Assembly (NCBI GenBank): GCA_021779915.1
Contig: JAJXZR010000044.1
Span: forward strand, 1-52,906
Length of the DNA: 52,906 nucleotides
From: a bacterium
GTDB lineage: Bacteria; Patescibacteriota; Minisyncoccia; CAIUEV01
Direction of reading: 5' to 3'
In this document: one piece after another, positions 33,924 to 44,594 of the stretch
Numbering within the stretch: position 1 is the first letter of the stretch
Layout of the letters: every line of letters begins with the position of its first letter
Made by a program: the position numbers and the translations under genes
The notes under the pieces: generated by a model
What the model saw: only the letters and a program-made list of their open reading frames with translations
Database searches by the model: none
Told to the model about the DNA's origin: nothing

Positions 33924-34353
33924 GGGAAGAATCATTTCTTCCCGAAGTTTTGATGGTCTATAATTCTTTTTTGGGTACAAAGGCTGTTGCCCTTGTTTTT
34001 TTGCCATTTTTAATTATTACAATGGCATCTAAGGGATATTTTTCAGAATTTTCTTCTGAATGATTATTGGCTATGCAATTTGTGCAACTCCAAGGAATCT
34101 CATTAATCATGTGCTTTCGAGCGCAAGCCCTACAAAGAGTAACTTTGAAATTTGCGTTGTTAATTGCACTCTTAAAAAGATTCAGGAAGTTTTCCTCGGA
34201 CATTGGACATAATATTTTGTCCATATCCGGCTGAACTTCTCCTAGAATTGCGACAGTCCTTCTTGAACCATCGTTTTCATCTACATAGCTCTCAATCCTT
34301 ACCTTGTTGACAACCAAAATATAACCTCCAAAATTATAAGAATTTCACTTTGT
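33924..34353 (-). other. Helix-63-region insertion in 23S (IVS-like, 430 nt)
   Basis: The insert is framed by complementary rRNA arms GAGACTGGGAAATAGG (33908-33923) and CCTATTTCCCAGCTCTC (34354-34370), so it sits at the tip of a stem in the E. coli ~1700-1750 region. Inside are a second pairing (CTTATAATT/AATTATAG), a hairpin GGGAAGAA/TTCTTCCC and a 119-aa ORF. I find no group I core, so an intervening sequence cut out without ligation, or a retained expansion, is more likely than an intron. Confidence 0.7.
33958..34317 (-). CDS. Unknown 119-aa protein inside 23S insertion, zinc-ribbon-like Cys pairs
   Basis: TTG start at 34317 with a strong Shine-Dalgarno (GGAGG, 34325-34329, 7-nt spacing), stop at 33958, in the rRNA sense orientation. 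The product has two CxxC knuckles (CRAC and CTNC, about 15 residues apart), a lone Cys earlier (ILCPMS) and a basic C-terminus (KNGKKTRATAFVPKK), consistent with a small zinc-binding nucleic-acid protein. It has no LAGLIDADG, HNH or GIY-YIG motif and does not look like the S23/IVP four-helix proteins known from other rRNA intervening sequences. Function unknown. Confidence 0.65.
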   Translation of the reverse strand: MVVNKVRIESYVDENDGSRRTVAILGEVQPDMDKILCPMSEENFLNLFKSAINNANFKVTLCRACARKHMINEIPWSCTNCIANNHSEENSEKYPLDAIVIIKNGKKTRATAFVPKKEL

Positions 34354-34930
34354 CCTATTTCCCAGCTCTCTAGGGTCGGCAGGCCTTATCCCGAAGTTAC
34401 GACCGCTGTCTTGCCGAGTTCCTTAAGGAGGGTTCTCCCGTTCACCTGAGGCTACTCGCCTCGCCCACCTGTGTCGGTTTTAAGTACGGATGCCCATTAC
34501 CATCATAGAAGCTTTTCCTGGAAGCTTGCTCATTTTCGTTCGGTCGGCTTGCGCCTTCCTTCCCTTCCTACCTCGGAATTGTGCTCTTGGGATTTGCCTC
34601 AAGAACTTCCTCGATAGAAAGACACTAATCCAATAAAGCGCGAAAACTACAAAACTCCGTCACTCCTTAGCAAAGTAATAGGCAGGGCAGGAATATTAAC
34701 CTGCTGTCCATCGACTACGCCTTTCGGCCTCGCCTTAGGGCCGCCTAAACCTGAGCTGATTGACATCGCTCAGGAAACCTTGGGCTTACGGTGTACCGGG
34801 ATTTAACCGGTATTGCGGCTACTCATGCCTACATTCTCTCTTCTTTACACTCCACTGGACCTCACGATCCAGCTTCAACGCATAAAGAATGCTCTCCTAC
34901 CACCCCGTGTTTCGCTACCGCTCACCACGG

Positions 34931-35100
34931 GAATTTCCAATTTCCAATTTCCAATTTCCAATCAATTTCACAATTTACAATGATTTAATTTTCAAAAAAA
35001 ATATAGTTTGAAATTATTTCATTGAGTCATTGTCGCCATAGGCGACCCGCCTAAGGCGGGAAAATTCATTGAAAACTGAAAATTGAAAATTGAAAATTCC
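34931..35100 (-). other. Repeat-rich insertion near helix 45 of 23S
   Basis: About 170 nt inserted between CACCACGGG and CCGTGTTG, close to the helix 45 region, a known site of rRNA intervening sequences in other bacteria. The left side has four 7-bp AATTTCC units and the right side matching GAAAATT units, so the ends can pair over a long AT-rich stem. The middle holds GTCGCC/GGCGAC and CCCGCC/GGCGGG hairpins like those of the intergenic repeats in this window. No ORF. Confidence 0.7.
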
Positions 35101-35726
35101 GTGTTGAACATTAGTGAAACACGGGATCCACGGATTCGGTATTACGCTTAGCCCCGTTATATTTTAGGCGCAAAACTCCTTAGGCTAGTGAGCTATTACG
35201 CACTCTTTAAATGAATGGCTGCTTCTAAGCCAACATCCTAGCTGTTTTCGGAATTTCACATCCTTTACCACTAAGCGTTCCTCTTGCGCCACAAGGACAC
35301 AAGAAGATCTCTGTTTCTAAAGAAACAAAGAAAATTTAGGGACCTTAACCGGTGGTCTGGGTTGTTCCCCTTTTGTCTATGAAGCTTAGCCCTCACAGAC
35401 TGACTCGTTAGCCTAGATTTTAAGAATTCGGAGTTTGGTTGAATAGACTAGGCCGAAGCCACGCCTACTCATTCAGTAGCTCTACCTCTTAAAAGAAATA
35501 ACTAACGGCTATCCCAAGAGATATTTCGGAGAGAACCAGCTATTACCGAGCTCGATTGGAATTTCTCCTCTAACCACAAATCATCCCGGAGTTTTGCACA
35601 GCTCGTGGGTTCGGGCCTCCGCATGGTGTTACCCATACTTCACCCTGTTCATGGTTAGCTCGCCCGGTTTCGGGTTTATTTCGTACGACTAATTTCGCCG
35701 GTTAAGACTCGCTTTCGCTACGGCTC

Positions 35727-35837
35727 CCCCCGCTCCACTTTCAAGTAAAATCTTACTTTATAGAATATACGTGAGCGAAGCGACTTCGTCTCGATATGTT
35801 CTAATTTTTCGGATTATACCCAAAAGTAGGGCGGGGT
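35727..35837 (-). other. 23S expansion segment 1, helix 25 region
   Basis: Arms CCCCGCTCCACTTT (left) and AAAAGTAGGGCGGGG (right) enclose ~80 nt, where the E. coli rRNA is much shorter. Positions 35771-35791 are the exact reverse complement of 35939-35959 in the next expansion. Confidence 0.65.
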
Positions 35838-35891
35838 TAGCCTTGCCATACAAAATAACTCGTAGGCTCGTTCTGCAAAAAGCACGCAGTC

Positions 35892-36002
35892 ACCCCGCTC
35901 CATTTTTAATTGCAACCTGATGGACTAAGATAAAACGAAGACGAAGTCGCTTCGCTCACTTATATTTTCCAAAGTAAGACTGCAATCGAAAATGGGGCGG
36001 GG
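35892..36002 (-). other. 23S expansion segment 2 at helix 25 (IVS site)
   Basis: Arms CCCCGCTCCATTTTT and AAAATGGGGCGGGG enclose ~85 nt at the helix 25 position, the other classic site of 23S intervening sequences. It contains AGACGAAGTCGCTTCGCTCA (35939 on), complementary to expansion 1. No ORF. Confidence 0.65.
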
Positions 36003-36056
36003 CTCCTACTCATTGTAAGCATACAGTTTCAGGATCTATTTCACTCCCCTTACAGG

Positions 36057-36099
<43 letters not shown>

Positions 36100-36806
36100 T
36101 GCAAAGAGTATTTAGCCTTGCCGGAGTAGTACCGGCGGATTCACGCGAAGTTCCACTGGCATCGCGCTACTTAAGAACAATTAACTCAGACTTTTTAAAG
36201 GCTTTTGCCTACGGGACTATTACCCTCTTTGGTCACTCTTTCCAGAGTGTTTGACTAGCCAATAAACGAATCTGTCTCTGTGTGAAAATGCAGTTGCCTG
36301 CATCTTCACAAGAAAACTTAACCGTCTTGCAACCCTCAAAATTTATAAATTGTAATCCTTGATCGAAGCAGAATAAATTCTGCCTCTAACAAGGAAAACA
36401 AAAAAACTCTGAGTTTAGGCTTCTCCCCGTTCGCTCGCCACTACTTGGGGAATGCTTATTAGTTTCTTTTCCTCCAGCTACTGAGATGTTTCACTTCGCT
36501 GGGTCTGCTTTATTACCCTATGAATTCAGATAATAATATCCTGACATTACTCAGGATGGGTTGCCCCATTCGGAAATCTCCGGATTAACGCCTGCTAGCG
36601 GCTCCCCGAAGCTTATCGCAGCTAACCACGTCCTTCTTCGCCTCTTTGCACCAAGGCATCCACTGTATGCTCTTAAACACTACCGCAGTTTATATATGCC
36701 AACTAGCAATTTTCAGCTAGTTTTATTTGCTTACCGTAAACACAATAAATGTGTTCATACTTTCACAAATTGTTAATGTTCTAATCCATAAACCTCGTAG
36801 AACAAG

Positions 36807-36861
36807 AAAAAACCTCGCGACAAAAACAAAGAATCCTTGCTTTTCGCGCCAGGTTTTTTAA
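36807..36861 (-). promoter_or_regulatory. Hairpin in 23S leader (terminator- or processing-like)
   Basis: On the minus strand AAAAAACCTGGCGCG ... CGCGAGGTTTTTT forms a stem with a ~28-nt loop, between the promoter candidate and the mature 23S 5' end. It could be an RNase III site or an attenuator that requires antitermination. Confidence 0.5.
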
Positions 36862-36983
36862 TTTTTTTAAGAAGATTTTTCGAGTTATTTTATGAAATCT
36901 TCTTAGGGTTAAGAATGCTCATATGGAGAAGATTACTATTTACCTAAAAATCAAACTTTCTTAACTCATTTCACGTACTTCCT

Positions 36984-37011
36984 AAGATATAATGATTTTA
37001 GAAATTGTCAA
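36984..37011 (-). promoter_or_regulatory. Candidate promoter of the 23S gene
   Basis: Minus strand TTGACA (37006-37011) and TATCTT (36984-36989) with a 16-nt spacer, about 300 nt upstream of the mature 5' end and just inside MITE copy C. No 16S lies upstream, so an own promoter is expected. Confidence 0.5.
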
Positions 37012-37067
37012 ATTTTAAGATTTATAGGACAACTTTTTAAACAGAGAATAATTGCAATTACTCTCTT

Positions 37068-37285
37068 GTGCCATCCCGGGCTTGACCCGGGATCCAGGAG
37101 GATAGTAAATTGCACTAATTAACCTAATTATACTAATTGACCTAAAAAAGCACCAAGTACCAAATAATAAAAAATAAATCTTAGAAATTAGTTTTTGGGA
37201 TTTTGTTTAGAATAATTAGGTTAATTAGAACAATTAGACTAATTAGTGAGACTAACCTGGGTCCCGGGTCAAGCCCGGGATGACA
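37068..37285. mobile_element. REPIN/MITE-like element, copy C (218 bp)
   Basis: Lies in the opposite orientation to A, B and D. Ends GTGCCATCCCGGGCTTGACC and GGTCAAGCCCGGGATGACA. Read on the minus strand it has four ATTNNTCTA units, AACAAAATCCCAAAAAC and TATTTGGTACTTGGTGC. It separates yidC from the 23S promoter; the rest of the gap has no gene. Confidence 0.85.
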
Positions 37286-37338
37286 TTTTGTATTGAACGA
37301 TTTTCTTGTTTGGAAATTGAAAATTAGAAATTGAAAAT

Positions 37339-38163
37339 TTATTTCCCCTCTTTATTCAATATATACTGCTGTAGCACCAAAAGGAGTGTGGAAACTGTCC
37401 AATAAAGAGAAAGTCCTGATTGAAAATTAACTCCTATATAGAAAGTGAGTAGTGGGAAGAAATACAACATTTGAGTATTCATCGCCTCAGTCATATCAAA
37501 TGGACTATCCTCTTTTTTCTTCTCATTTTTCTTTTCGACAGCTTCCTTAGCTTTTTCCTCGGCTTTTTGCTCGATAGTCTTTCTAATCGTCATTCTTGTT
37601 TGAATAAATTGCAACACCGAAGCCATCAAGGCGAGAAAAACTCCGTAATAACTGATCACATGTAGAGTTTCTTTGTTTATTCCTTGCTTAAACATTTCGG
37701 CAAAATGAATTTCCATGCTTTTTTGACTCAAATCCAATATTCCCAAAAAACTGGTGTCGAGGTGGGCAGGATGAGCAACAAAAGAATAAAGCTGGTTAGA
37801 ATCAAGATGCAGTCCTCCCATAAAAACTCGGTAAAGAGTTAGGAGAATAACCAACTGGACAATCATCGGCAGACACCCTGAAGCCGGATTAAAATTATGC
37901 TCCTTATAAAGTTCCATCATTTCGGCGGTAAGTTTTTCCTTATCCCCCCCCTTGTGTTTTTCTTGCAAAGCCTTGATTTTGGGCTGGATTTTCTTAAGGG
38001 ATTGCTGGTGCTCGAGAGATTTTTTGGCAATCGGATAAAGAATTAATCGAATCAGAATAGTGAGAGCAATAATGGCAAACCCCAGATCACCAAAAATGTC
38101 GTAGAAGAAAACTAGAAGATTGAGAAGCGGTCGAAAAAGAACTTCGTGATAAAAACTAAGCAT
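37339..38163 (-). CDS. yidC: YidC/Oxa1 membrane protein insertase
   Basis: 274 residues with the YidC core: FGDLGFAIIALTILIRLILYPIAKKSLEHQQSL-type first helix containing the conserved hydrophilic-groove Arg (ILIRLILYP, written in part), a cytoplasmic coiled hairpin (about 60-95), NPASGCLPMIVQLVILLTLYRVF, and the last helices (FFPLLTFYIGVNFQSGLSLYW). It inserts and folds membrane proteins alone or with SecYEG. It is the short Gram-positive type without a periplasmic P1 domain, which fits a single-membrane cell. An acidic/basic Lys-Glu stretch (QKAEEKAKEAVEKKNEKKKE) is a charged insertion before the final helices. Confidence 0.94.
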   Translation of the reverse strand: MLSFYHEVLFRPLLNLLVFFYDIFGDLGFAIIALTILIRLILYPIAKKSLEHQQSLKKIQPKIKALQEKHKGGDKEKLTAEMMELYKEHNFNPASGCLPMIVQLVILLTLYRVFMGGLHLDSNQLYSFVAHPAHLDTSFLGILDLSQKSMEIHFAEMFKQGINKETLHVISYYGVFLALMASVLQFIQTRMTIRKTIEQKAEEKAKEAVEKKNEKKKEDSPFDMTEAMNTQMLYFFPLLTFYIGVNFQSGLSLYWTVSTLLLVLQQYILNKEGK

Positions 38164-38338
38164 ACTAGGAGTAAAAGGTTAAAAACTATTTTGTTCCCAA
38201 ATTTACTTACACAAGTTACAACAGAAATAATTAAACCACAAAAAACTAATTATTGGTATTTTTACTCTCTCATAAATATTTCGGGTTTTTTATTTTTCTG
38301 CTACTCTGAAAAAGCATTTCCAAAAACAACTCAATAAG

Positions 38339-38367
38339 TTGATTGTTTAGAATAAATCTAGGATAAT
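38339..38367 (+). promoter_or_regulatory. Candidate sigma-70 promoter of gyrB
   Basis: TTGATT (38339-38344) and GATAAT (38362-38367) with a 17-nt spacer, about 180 nt upstream of the ATG at 38546. The yidC-gyrB divergent gap (38164-38545) has no gene. Just before the start codon are two 14-bp tandem units of CACTTTTAACTTTT (38507-38534). Confidence 0.5.
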
Positions 38368-38515
38368 AGAATCGTAGAAAAGTAAAAGTCCAAAGAAATA
38401 ATAAGGGTTAAGGTGAGCCTGTTTTTTCTGTTACTTTCAAATTCGAAATATTATTTCAAAAACCACTAAATAATGCAAAAAACGCTGTGTTTTTTATTTT
38501 GGAATTCACTTTTAA

Positions 38516-40591
<2,076 letters not shown>

Positions 40592-40694
40592 TAGAATTTT
40601 CAATTTTCAGTTCACAATTTTCCCGTCTAAGGAGACAATCAATTTTCAAGGCTAGAATTTCTCAATTTTTCAAACAAAGTAAGATTTAATTGGT

Positions 40695-40936
40695 GTGTCA
40701 TCCCGGCCTCCGAGCCGGGATCCAGTTAGACTCACTAATTATTCTAACTATTCTAACTACTCTAATTACTCTAATTAACCTAATTATTCTAAACAAAATC
40801 CCAAAAAACCAATTCCTTAATATTTTATTTTTATTATTTGATATTTGGTGCTTTTTTAGGTCAATTAATATAATTAGGTTAATTAGAGTAATTTTCTATC
40901 CTCCTGGATCCCCGGTCGACACGCCGGGGATGACAC
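40695..40936. mobile_element. REPIN/MITE-like element, copy D (242 bp)
   Basis: Left end GTGTCATCCCGGCCTCCGAG, right end CCCCGGTCGACACGCCGGGG then ATGACAC. It has six 9-bp ATTNNTCTA-type units, against four in A-C, then AACAAAATCCC, TATTTGGTGCTTTTTTAGG and inverted units. It fills the gyrB-uvrD gap, which has no gene. Confidence 0.85.
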
Positions 40937-40987
40937 GTTACACTGGTAAATGACCAAGACATTCTATACCCTAAACGACATTTAATC

Positions 40988-43216
40988 ATGCAAAATAAAA
41001 TATTCGATAACCTAAACGACCCTCAGCAAAAGGCGGTTCTTCACAAGGATGGACCGATGCTGGTTATTGCAGGAGCAGGATCGGGAAAAACACGAGTTCT
41101 TACACACCGGATCGCTTATCTTATCAGCGAAAAAATCGATCCCTCCAATATTTTAGCCATTACTTTCACCAACAAAGCAGCTAGGGAAATGATGCGAAGA
41201 GTGGAAGAATTGCTTGGAATGAAAATTACCAACCGGCCTTGGGTTCGTGGCTTCTCCGAAAGTATGGTTCCGACCATTGGCACTTTTCACTCGATTGGTG
41301 CAAGAATTCTTCGAGAAGAAGCAGAAAAAATCGGATATGAACGGAATTTTGCAATTTATGACGAGGAGGAACAGAAAAAACTGATTAAGACAATTATGCA
41401 AGAGCAAGGCGTCAACGATGAACAATTCCCTATTTTTCAAGTACAAAATTTCATTGGAAATGCGAAAAACGAACTCCTTCGGCCAGATCATTTCCTTGAA
41501 AATCCCGTAAACTATTTTGAGGAAAGAATGGGCAAAGTCTATGAATCTTACCAAAAAAATCTCAAAAACTTAAATGCTTTTGACTTTGACGACTTAATTA
41601 TGGTTCCAGTTATGATTTTTCGAGAAAAAGAAAAAATCAAAGAACGTTATCAAAATCAATTTCAAAAGATTTTAGTAGACGAATATCAAGACACCAACAA
41701 GGGCCAATATCAACTGGTCAAAATGCTAGGGGAAAACCATCGCAATATTTTCGTGGTAGGAGACGATTTCCAAGGTATTTATGGATGGCGAGGAGCGGAC
41801 ATTCAAAACATTTTAAGTTTTGAAAAGGACTATCCAGAGGCGAAAATCGTTCTACTGGAACAAAACTACAGGAGTACTCAAAACATTCTTGACGCTGCCC
41901 ATGAAATCATCAAAAAGAACGCCAGCCAGAAAGAGAAGAAAATGTGGACCAAAAATCAGGCAGGAGAAAAATTAACCATTTATTCTGCTTCCGATCAAGA
42001 AGATGAAGCTCTTTTTGTTACTGAAAGAATTGAGGAACAGCAAAAAACGATTCACCTAGGAGAAACAGCTGTTCTTTACAGAATAAACGCCCAGTCAAGA
42101 TCTATCGAGGAAGCCTTTCTCCAAGCTGGAATTCCTTACCACATTGTCGGGGCTCTGCGTTTTTATTCTCGCAAAGAAATTAAAGATGTTTTGGCATACC
42201 TGCGAATATTAGTCAATTATCGAGACGAGATGAGCCTTAAGAGGGTCTTTAACGTTCCCAAAAGAAATCTAGGTAAAATTTCCTATAAAAACATGAAGAA
42301 GATGGCGGAAAGAGAAGAAAAAAATATTACCGAATTTCTCCTAAATGAAAATTTATTCAATAAAATCCTAGATACTGATCCAAGTCTTCAGAAATGGGAG
42401 GGATTTGCCAAAGCCCTGCGTGAAATTAAACTTTCTCTGCCGGAAAAAAGTCTGAAGGAAACTATCAGTTTATTACTTAAAGTTACGGGATACGAAGAAT
42501 ATTTACTTTCGAAGGAGGAAGAAGGCGAAGAAAGGTTGGAAAACATCAAAGAACTGCTAACGGTCACAGAAAAATATGGTTCCCAGAAAGCTTCTGAAGT
42601 GCTTGAAACCTTTTTGGAAGAAATTAGCCTCCTTTCTGCTGAAGAAAAGAATCCGGAGGATCGGGGGAGCAAAGTCCAATTAATGAGCATCCATTCTTCC
42701 AAAGGATTGGAGTTTGACACAGTTTTCCTTACAGGTATGGAAGAAGGCATTTTCCCACACAGTCGCTCTTTCGGCAACAATCTGGAAATGGAAGAAGAAA
42801 GAAGACTTTTCTACGTTGCCATTACCCGCGCAAAAAGAAAGGTTTTTCTCACGAGAGCCCTCAGAAGGCATCTTTTTGGAAGCGTTCAAGCTAATCCTCC
42901 TTCAAGGTTCCTACGAGAGCTACCTCGGGAGCTAGTTGATGAATATGAAAAAGAAGGCAAAGTTTCGGAATACCGTCTTAATATTCGAGTTCAAGAAAAA
43001 GAACGAGAACAAATTAATAGAAAAATGGTAACATGTAACGAGACTCTAGTGGAAGGTGACAAAATTTTTCATCCTATTTTTGGGAAGGGTGTAATTATAA
43101 CGTTAGAAGGAAATATTGTAACAACCGCTTTTGCAGGACTAGGAATTAAAAAATTAGACAAAACAGTCGCGCCAATTAAAAAGCTAGATGAAAAAAGGAA
43201 AAAAATGATTGTATAA
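40988..43216 (+). CDS. Superfamily 1A DNA helicase, UvrD/PcrA/Rep type
   Basis: 742 residues with all SF1A motifs: the Q-motif region LNDPQQKAVLH, Walker A AGAGSGKTRVL (about 30-40), Ia TFTNKAAREM, II VDEYQDTN, III VVGDDFQGIYGWRGA, IV LEQNYRSTQNIL, V LMSIHSSKGLEFDTVFLTGMEEG (in parts), and VI YVAITRAKRKVFLT. It is a 3'-5' helicase for nucleotide-excision and mismatch repair and for clearing proteins from DNA. The C-terminal ~40 residues (DKIFHPIFGKGVIITLEGN) form the Tudor-like domain known from PcrA/UvrD to bind RNA polymerase, which supports that subfamily over Rep. Confidence 0.95.
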   Translation: MQNKIFDNLNDPQQKAVLHKDGPMLVIAGAGSGKTRVLTHRIAYLISEKIDPSNILAITFTNKAAREMMRRVEELLGMKITNRPWVRGFSESMVPTIGTFHSIGARILREEAEKIGYERNFAIYDEEEQKKLIKTIMQEQGVNDEQFPIFQVQNFIGNAKNELLRPDHFLENPVNYFEERMGKVYESYQKNLKNLNAFDFDDLIMVPVMIFREKEKIKERYQNQFQKILVDEYQDTNKGQYQLVKMLGENHRNIFVVGDDFQGIYGWRGADIQNILSFEKDYPEAKIVLLEQNYRSTQNILDAAHEIIKKNASQKEKKMWTKNQAGEKLTIYSASDQEDEALFVTERIEEQQKTIHLGETAVLYRINAQSRSIEEAFLQAGIPYHIVGALRFYSRKEIKDVLAYLRILVNYRDEMSLKRVFNVPKRNLGKISYKNMKKMAEREEKNITEFLLNENLFNKILDTDPSLQKWEGFAKALREIKLSLPEKSLKETISLLLKVTGYEEYLLSKEEEGEERLENIKELLTVTEKYGSQKASEVLETFLEEISLLSAEEKNPEDRGSKVQLMSIHSSKGLEFDTVFLTGMEEGIFPHSRSFGNNLEMEEERRLFYVAITRAKRKVFLTRALRRHLFGSVQANPPSRFLRELPRELVDEYEKEGKVSEYRLNIRVQEKEREQINRKMVTCNETLVEGDKIFHPIFGKGVIITLEGNIVTTAFAGLGIKKLDKTVAPIKKLDEKRKKMIV

Positions 43217-43242
43217 ATTTTGAAAGGTTAAAAGAAACTTTT

Positions 43243-43346
43243 CCTCTCCTTTTCAAGGAGAGGTGGCCGAAGGCCGGAGAGGTTTTAGAAAGTTGAATAA
43301 AACAAACCCCTCCGCCCTACGGGCACCTCCCCTTCGAAAGGGGAGG
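43243..43346. repeat. CCTCCGCCCTA-type repeat, full copy
   Basis: A two-ended element: CCTCTCCTTTTCAAGGAGAGG and GGCCGAAGGCC hairpins on the left, then CCCCTCCGCCCTACGGGC and CCTCCCCTTCGAAAGGGGAG on the right, in inverted arrangement. Its right half matches 17952-18009. No coding capacity. Confidence 0.8.
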
Positions 43347-43377
43347 AAGAATTAGCTTTAAATTTTAAATTATTCTT

Positions 43378-43806
43378 GTGGAAGTAACAATTCACACCGA
43401 CGGCGGTTCTCTTGGTAATCCTGGGCCTTCTGCTATTGGAGCTACGATTGAATATGATGGAGAAAAAAAGAAATATGCTAAAGATATCGGAATTGGAACG
43501 AATAACGAGGCGGAATACAAAGCACTTGCTTTTGCCCTAAAAAAAACAAAGGCGTTGATTGGAGGAAAAGAGGCGAAAAACGCTCATCTCAACTGCTATA
43601 TGGACAGCCAACTGGTTGCCAACCAACTAAACCACAAATACCAACTGAAAAATGAGAGGACAATAAAACTGTTTGTAGAAGTTTGGAATTTAATGATGGA
43701 ATTTCAAAAAGTAGAATTTCATTACATCCCAAGAGAAGAAAACAAAGAAGCGGATAGCCTAGTAAGAAGCATTTATCAAGAGTTTGATCAGAAGACACTG
43801 TTTTAA
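43378..43806 (+). CDS. rnhA: Ribonuclease HI
   Basis: 142 residues with a GTG start. The RNase H fold has its catalytic carboxylates D8 (HTDGGSLGNPG), E46 (TNNEAEY), D76 (YMDSQLV) and D126 (NKEADSLV). It cleaves the RNA strand of RNA-DNA hybrids, clearing R-loops and primers. Near the active site it resembles the RnhA branch with a short basic handle (NHKYQLKNERTIKLF). It lies between the helicase and the double pilin gene, on the same strand, 160 nt after the helicase with a repeat element between. Confidence 0.95.
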   Translation: MEVTIHTDGGSLGNPGPSAIGATIEYDGEKKKYAKDIGIGTNNEAEYKALAFALKKTKALIGGKEAKNAHLNCYMDSQLVANQLNHKYQLKNERTIKLFVEVWNLMMEFQKVEFHYIPREENKEADSLVRSIYQEFDQKTLF

Positions 43807-43892
43807 TAAAAATTTTAAATTGAGCGCATTATTTTTCAATCTAAATTTATCAATATATAATAAGTGACTAGAATAAAAACTAAAAAACCAAA

Positions 43893-44486
43893 ATGTTAGA
43901 CAAAATTCAAAGAAACCTGCACTTGCTTATCTTTCCGGCCATTTTAGGACTTTCAGTTTTGACCTATAATTTTGCAGGAGCACAAGAATTGCCTTCTTTA
44001 ATCAGTTGTACGACTGTCCGAGAATGTATTCTGCAGGCTGTAGGAAATTTGCGGGGAATTGTGGTGGGAATTACAGTAGTTGTTATTATTATTGCCGGAG
44101 TGATTTATCTTTTTTCCGGAGCTAATGTGAGTATTGCAGAAAAAGCGAAAAAAACTCTTATTGGTGCAGTTGTTGGATTTGCTATTGTTCTTGGTGCCGA
44201 TATTCTGATTAATGAAATCGGTAGGGCTTTAGGCTGGAAAGGTACGACTAATACTACTGGGGCGAAAGATATTGTGACTCGTATGATCAACTTTTTGTTT
44301 GCCCTGCTCGGGCTAATTGGAATGGCGGGGATTTTAATGGGCGCTATTATGTATTTTGCCTCCGGAGGGGATGAAGGCAGAGCAAAATCCGGAAAAACAA
44401 TGGTAATTTATTCCATCATCGGAGTGGTTATTGCCCTGAGCGCCGTCATTATTGTCAGGCAAGTGGAAACGATTTTTGGGCAATAA
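43893..44486 (+). CDS. Double VirB2/TrbC-like pilin-domain protein
   Basis: 197 residues: a signal peptide (LLIFPAILGLSVLTYNFAGA, about 8-30) followed by two consecutive two-helix units. The first, VVGITVVVIIIAGVIYLFSG ... AEKAKKTLIGAVVGFAIVLG, is at about 52-105. The second, LLGLIGMAGILMGAIMYFASGG ... AKSGKTMVIYSIIGVVIALSA, is at about 130-190. Each has the Gly-rich helix, a G/S-G turn, a short basic cytoplasmic loop and a second helix, as in T4SS_pilin proteins of CPR genomes. VirB2 itself has one such unit. It probably assembles in or spans the membrane as a pilin-like subunit; it has no ectodomain, unlike the fusions at 22042-29914. Confidence 0.8.
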   Translation: MLDKIQRNLHLLIFPAILGLSVLTYNFAGAQELPSLISCTTVRECILQAVGNLRGIVVGITVVVIIIAGVIYLFSGANVSIAEKAKKTLIGAVVGFAIVLGADILINEIGRALGWKGTTNTTGAKDIVTRMINFLFALLGLIGMAGILMGAIMYFASGGDEGRAKSGKTMVIYSIIGVVIALSAVIIVRQVETIFGQ

Positions 44487-44594
44487 TGTTGGTTTATGAG
44501 ATTACTTTTACAACATTCTTCTGTTATTTGTCATTCTGAACTTGTTTCGGGATGGCAGTAAAACGGTAAACTTTTTAACTTTCGAACTTATTTC

